A DNA stretch of 64,000 bases from Ampullaceana balthica (lineage: Eukaryota; Mollusca; Gastropoda; Lymnaeidae): contig CALYLW010000428.1 in NCBI GenBank assembly GCA_944989445.1, positions 124,001 to 188,000 of the forward strand, in the 5' to 3' direction. Positions 60,304 through 64,000 of this stretch are shown here, piece after piece. Below the pieces are notes generated by a model. It saw only the letters and a list, made by a program, of their open reading frames with translations, ran no database searches and had not been told where the DNA came from. A program made the position numbers and the translations under genes. How positions within the stretch are numbered: the stretch's first letter is position 1; the number at the start of each line of letters is the position of its first letter.

Positions 60304-61157
60304 CAGGGTTGCCAGATTGTAATTTGGGTAAAAGGCCAAACTGACTGCCAAAAAAGGCCAAAAAAGGCCAAACTTATGTTATATGAAAAATATCAACAAA
60401 AATGACGTCACGCACCTAGGGGGCGGGAGGGGGTCACAGATTTATGGCGAGGGGGAAGGTGCTTTTAAGAACTGTGACGAGTGGTTGGGGGGGGGGTTGA
60501 AAATAAATTGAAAATCTGCCAAAATCGCGTGACGTCATTTATGGACGGCTCATAACGGCTGAAAATTATTTAACTATTTAAAATGAAGGTAGAACCAGGA
60601 GAAAAATGATAATAAATGTGTAAATGCCAATGTTCGTATGTATGGTTGTACTCACAAAATACATAGACTATGATACTAACATAAAAATTTGAAAGAAAAG
60701 CTTCAGGTCATCCTTTTCCTCTAGACTGCTATTTGCAGTATTATTATAAACTTTATCAGATGTCATCAAGCATTCATGGTGAAATAAGAAAGTCCTCACT
60801 GCATTTATTTGTAAACAAAAGTTCAGCCTTGACTCTATCAATAGCGTATAAAAGTGTGAGCTGCATTGTTTATCTGGCTTTTTCTTAATAGCCTTTTCGT
60901 TAAAAATCTGAATGTATAACATACACGTAAGCTATTCAAAAATAGAAAATAATTAATAAGGTTTTTGTTTTATTGGCAAATTAAAAAAAAATTGTGATAA
61001 ACATTATTTTTATATATATTATATATATATTATTTTTTTTTAAGGAAAAAGGCCAAAAAAAGGCCAAAAGGCCAAAACAATTTTTTGAGGCCAAACCCTC
61101 TTAAAAAAGGCCAAATTTTGAGAATTTGGCCTTAAAAAGGCCAATATGGCAACCCTG
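60304..61157. mobile_element. hAT element with GGCCAAA subterminal array
   Basis: 854 bp with perfect inverted ends CAGGGTTGCCA and a perfect 8-bp duplication GACAGGAC (60296-60303 and 61158-61165). About a dozen aaggccaaa motifs crowd both subterminal regions in inverted orientation. No transposase; one 84-residue minus ORF (60668-60922) is not recognised. Confidence 0.9.
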
Positions 61158-61797
61158 GACAGGACCCGGAGCCCGACCAGGTGATACAATCCCTCCCCAC
61201 CCCCTTGCGCGGGGATCCAACTTTTAGACACGTTACTAAACTCAGCTCCGTCCAATGAGGTTAGCCACCTCCTCCTCCCCCCCCCCAACCCATGACTTGT
61301 ACTAAGAAAACACACACATACACGCACAGTTGCAACGGTCAGGCGCCCTCTGGAGAGGGGCTACCAACAATAATGAATGAATGAATGCGAATGGAATGTC
61401 AGAATGTGTTCTCCCGCGAGGCCACGGTGTGTAGGGAGGGGGGAGAACAAGTCAAGTTAGGGTGAGGAGTTGATACCCTTTCTTTTTTATTAAAGAAGAC
61501 AAGATTCAGCAGTTACCCGTTGACTTTTAACTTTAGACCAACAAACCCAGTTCAGTGTTAGGAATTAGTCCAAGACTAAAGATATGGACTTCTGAGTCGT
61601 CTGAATCAACAATAGTTTCAAGAACACTGGTAATGAATTTTTAAAGGTTTGGCCCAAACTTTTGGTGTTGTAGTTTTTATTTTTTCCCTTCTCTAGCCAT
61701 ACGGACAAAATATGGGTGAGACTTGCAATCAGGCTTTTCTATCGTCCAGTCAGTGAGTCTCAAAATAATCTCATTTTGGGGGTCTTTTGTCGTCTTA

Positions 61798-61892
61798 CTA
61801 TCTTTATACTTTATGTAAAGCGCGGTGAGTCCCCGGTTGCTAGCTGGGGGCATCTCGCTAGACATGTTATTATTATTATTATTCCCCTGCAT
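61798..61892 (-). repeat. TATAGCGC repeat, copy 3 (inverted)
   Basis: Reads atgtaaagcgcggtgagtcc to tgttattattattatt; the inverse complement shows the ATAATA head. Confidence 0.6.
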
Positions 61893-62014
61893 GTAACTAA
61901 ATACTTAGACTTTCACACGCAAGGCGCTACAGCCAATAACTATAACCGCTATAAGTAGACCCACAATGCCAAGGCGACCCGGGTTTTGAAAAAATTTAAT
62001 CATAATGAATTGAT

Positions 62015-62095
62015 AATTGATACAGCGCCATACCCCCAGTAAGTTGAGTTAAGAAACTGGGCTCTCACAGCGCTTCACGTAAAAAATTAAAAAAT
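62015..62095 (+). repeat. TATAGCGC repeat, copy 4
   Basis: Contains gatacagcgccatacccc and gggctctcacagcgcttcac, without the ATT head. Confidence 0.6.
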
Positions 62096-62878
62096 AGCAC
62101 ACAAATCATTATCGATGCAATCAATGTGAAACTGTGAAACATTCAACATTTTAAACTACAGCGTGCAGTAACCTGGGCTTGTCACAGCCTATGACCAGAC
62201 ACCTGGACTCGCTCATCACCAAGGGGGGGGGGCGGGGAAACAACAAAAAGCGTTTTCATTTAAACTCATAAACGTCATTTAAAGCAAGCTCGCCCCTCCA
62301 CAACAGCTCCGCCTCCTACACCAGTGTGTTTAGGATCACGGTGGAGCACAACTCATGTCCCTATTGATTTTGAAATTAAAAAAAAATAATAATGTTCTCC
62401 CCCAGCTCATGTATATCATCAGGGCCATCAGGGCTCGTGTTGGCTTATTTGGAGGGGGCTGAAATCAGCCAACGAAGTAAACAACTTTTTTTTTCACAGG
62501 CATGATACGACTCATTCGCTGAGATGTTTCTTTTCCCTTTTAAGATTTCACACACCAAGTAGACTCTCAGATAAGTAAATGAATGAGATGTTTTGAACAT
62601 TAGTTTTATTTTATTTATTTTTTAAATATCCCTTTTCCTACTGAAGTAAAAGTCGGAGTCAACATTTGTTTCATTAATTCTACACTATAGGCTACTGAGA
62701 TACATGTATTTAACTTTACTAACTGGAGCCGCCTGGAGCCCCCCACTTTTTTTTTCTTTTTAGTCTACGACTGCGCGCGACCTAAAGATTTAATGTTATA
62801 TATATTTTGTTTACGAACGTTTGTAAGACTTTGCTATGAAGTAGTTTATATAATTTTTTATTATTATTATTTTTGAAC

Positions 62879-63315
62879 AGAGCCTCAATTCCTGCTGTAT
62901 GGTTGCGAGGCTTGGACGCTCACTGCAGACCTCCAAATAAGAAACAATGCGCTAGAGATGAGATGTTTCCGAAAGATGGTGAACATCTCCTACGCCTACG
63001 CAGAGCACATCACAAACGAAGCGGTCCTCAACAAAATAACTGCTGTCGTCGGCCCCTACGAGGACCTTCTCACCTCAATCAAGGAGAGGAAACTACGATG
63101 GTATGGGCACGTGGCAAGATCTGGAGATCTCGCAAAGACTATACTATAATACAAGACACAGTCCAAGTAGGAAGAAAGAGAGGCAGTCAAAAGAAGAGAT
63201 GGGAAGACCACATCAAAGAGTAAATCGGCCTCGCAAAAGGCAGCGCAGGACCGGGACAAATGGCATGAGATAGTGTTCAGTTCACGATGGTGCCCCATCG
63301 ACGGGTTGAGGGATA
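62879..63315 (+). pseudogene. LINE 3' end remnant
   Basis: Frames covering FLLYGCEAWTLTADLQ, LEMRCFRKMVNISYAYAEHI, LRWYGHVARSGDLAKTIL and DRDKWHEIVFSSR match the familiar C-terminal region of non-LTR retrotransposon ORFs, broken by at least two frameshifts. The reverse transcriptase core is missing. Confidence 0.82.
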
Positions 63316-63583
63316 GTTACAGTTACAATTCCTGCTGCGTCTGATATTTCTTTATTCAATTTTTATACACACAGCTTTTGACTCAAATATTGATTTTCAA
63401 AAACATCTCTCTTGTTCTTCCTCTTCAACCTTTTTTTTCCCTCTTAATTTTTAAAATAATTTTATATTCTAAAATTAAATGCATTTACAGTAAATGCATT
63501 TTTAAAAATTCAAATGACTCACACCAAAGTAACTAAGAATGAAGGTGATGTCATTGCTATACTCGTGAAAACGTTGAACTTAC

Positions 63584-63648
63584 AGTGACGTCCACGTATC
63601 TCTTAATCCACTTCATTGGAATGCCCTCCACTATCTTTAAGTCGGTGC
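63584..63648 (-). CDS. Isolated internal exon of an unidentified gene
   Basis: This 65-nt exon lies between an acceptor (gatttgcag, ending 63649) and a consensus gtaagt donor (63583-63578). After a split first codon it reads TDLKIVEGIPMKWIKRYVDVT with no stop, and ends in phase 0. The composition looks like a folded protein rather than repeat. I could not find a following exon with the right phase in the window, so the gene is unassigned; upstream exons would lie beyond 64 kb. Confidence 0.4.
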
Positions 63649-63649
63649 C

Positions 63650-64000
63650 TGCAAATCTCAGCCCGCCCCCCCCCTCATCCCGCGCCCCGGCCAAAGATTC
63701 AGCAATATACACAAAAATATCCCCAAATTCCATCTCGCCCCGACGGACGGGTCATGCCTCTGACCCCTCTACACACATGAAACCCAACGTTTAAAACCCT
63801 CCAAAAATATAACACCCCCCCCCGCCTCCCCCACCTCCCTAACCTCGCCGACGGTTCACCTTAGACCAGTCCCCCACCCCCTCCACCACATTATTTTGAA
63901 GCACGCCAGCCCTTCCCTCGTGGCCCCCTCTCCCGTGATGGTGGTGGTGGTGGGGGTGGGGGGGGGCGGGCTACTAGATCAACACGCTTTTCTCTTCGCT
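63650..64000. other. C-rich and G-rich low-complexity sequence
   Basis: Poly-C tracts (63660-63675, 63810-63840) and a GGT/G-run at 63935-63970. No gene seen beyond the exon at 63584-63648. Confidence 0.6.

Overview
This is AT-rich eukaryotic DNA, mostly introns, intergenic sequence and repeats. GT-AG introns, tRNA-derived SINE sequence, LINE fragments, many hAT transposons, Helitron-like insertions, minisatellites and a chemosensory-type GPCR suggest an invertebrate. A mollusc, perhaps a heterobranch gastropod, is my best inference, but nothing here proves the species. No bacterial operons, rRNA genes or CRISPR arrays are visible.

The most interesting content is a pair of tiny multi-exon genes on the minus strand, found by reading splice sites because every exon is too short to appear as an open reading frame. 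Gene A (49028-56861, 86 residues) and gene B (3543-6641, 70 residues) each have five coding exons. Exon 1 is 19 nt, exon 2 is 27 nt and exon 5 is 71 nt in both, and every intron interrupts the first position of a codon. Each predicts a signal peptide, a short Thr/Ser/Pro-rich mature segment with one N-glycosylation sequon, a Pro-Lys-Asn/Asp site at the exon 4/5 junction, and a hydrophobic C-terminus ending at the stop. This fits miniature mucin-like, GPI-anchored surface peptides (compare mammalian CD52 in architecture only). I do not recognise a named family.

Other genes: an intact class A GPCR of chemosensory type at 32677-34083, whose C-terminal tail is written by a minisatellite; a TMEM272-like four-helix membrane protein at 43794-44519 (minus); one isolated exon of an unknown gene at 63584-63648 (minus); and a weak plus-strand exon candidate at 50564-50679.

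The rest is dominated by mobile DNA. I count about thirteen hAT-type elements, nine of them with 8-bp target duplications at 7/8 or 8/8 identity. They include a 633-bp element carrying a BED zinc finger and a 2.7-kb element carrying a transposase fragment. A Helitron-like insertion can be compared with its own unoccupied site because a second copy of the host repeat lies 14 kb away. Four LINE remnants, tRNA-like SINEs, a four-copy MITE family sharing a TATAAATCC terminus, and large 36-, 41- and 43-bp minisatellites complete the window.

Layout: 0-7 kb gene B; 7-14 kb hAT elements and two minisatellites; 14-32 kb repeats with no confident gene; 32-34 kb GPCR; 34-43 kb MITE, Helitron, LINE and hAT; 43.8-44.5 kb TMEM272-like gene; 45-46.4 kb LINE; 47-57 kb gene A; 57-64 kb upstream flank of gene A, hAT, LINE and the start of another gene.
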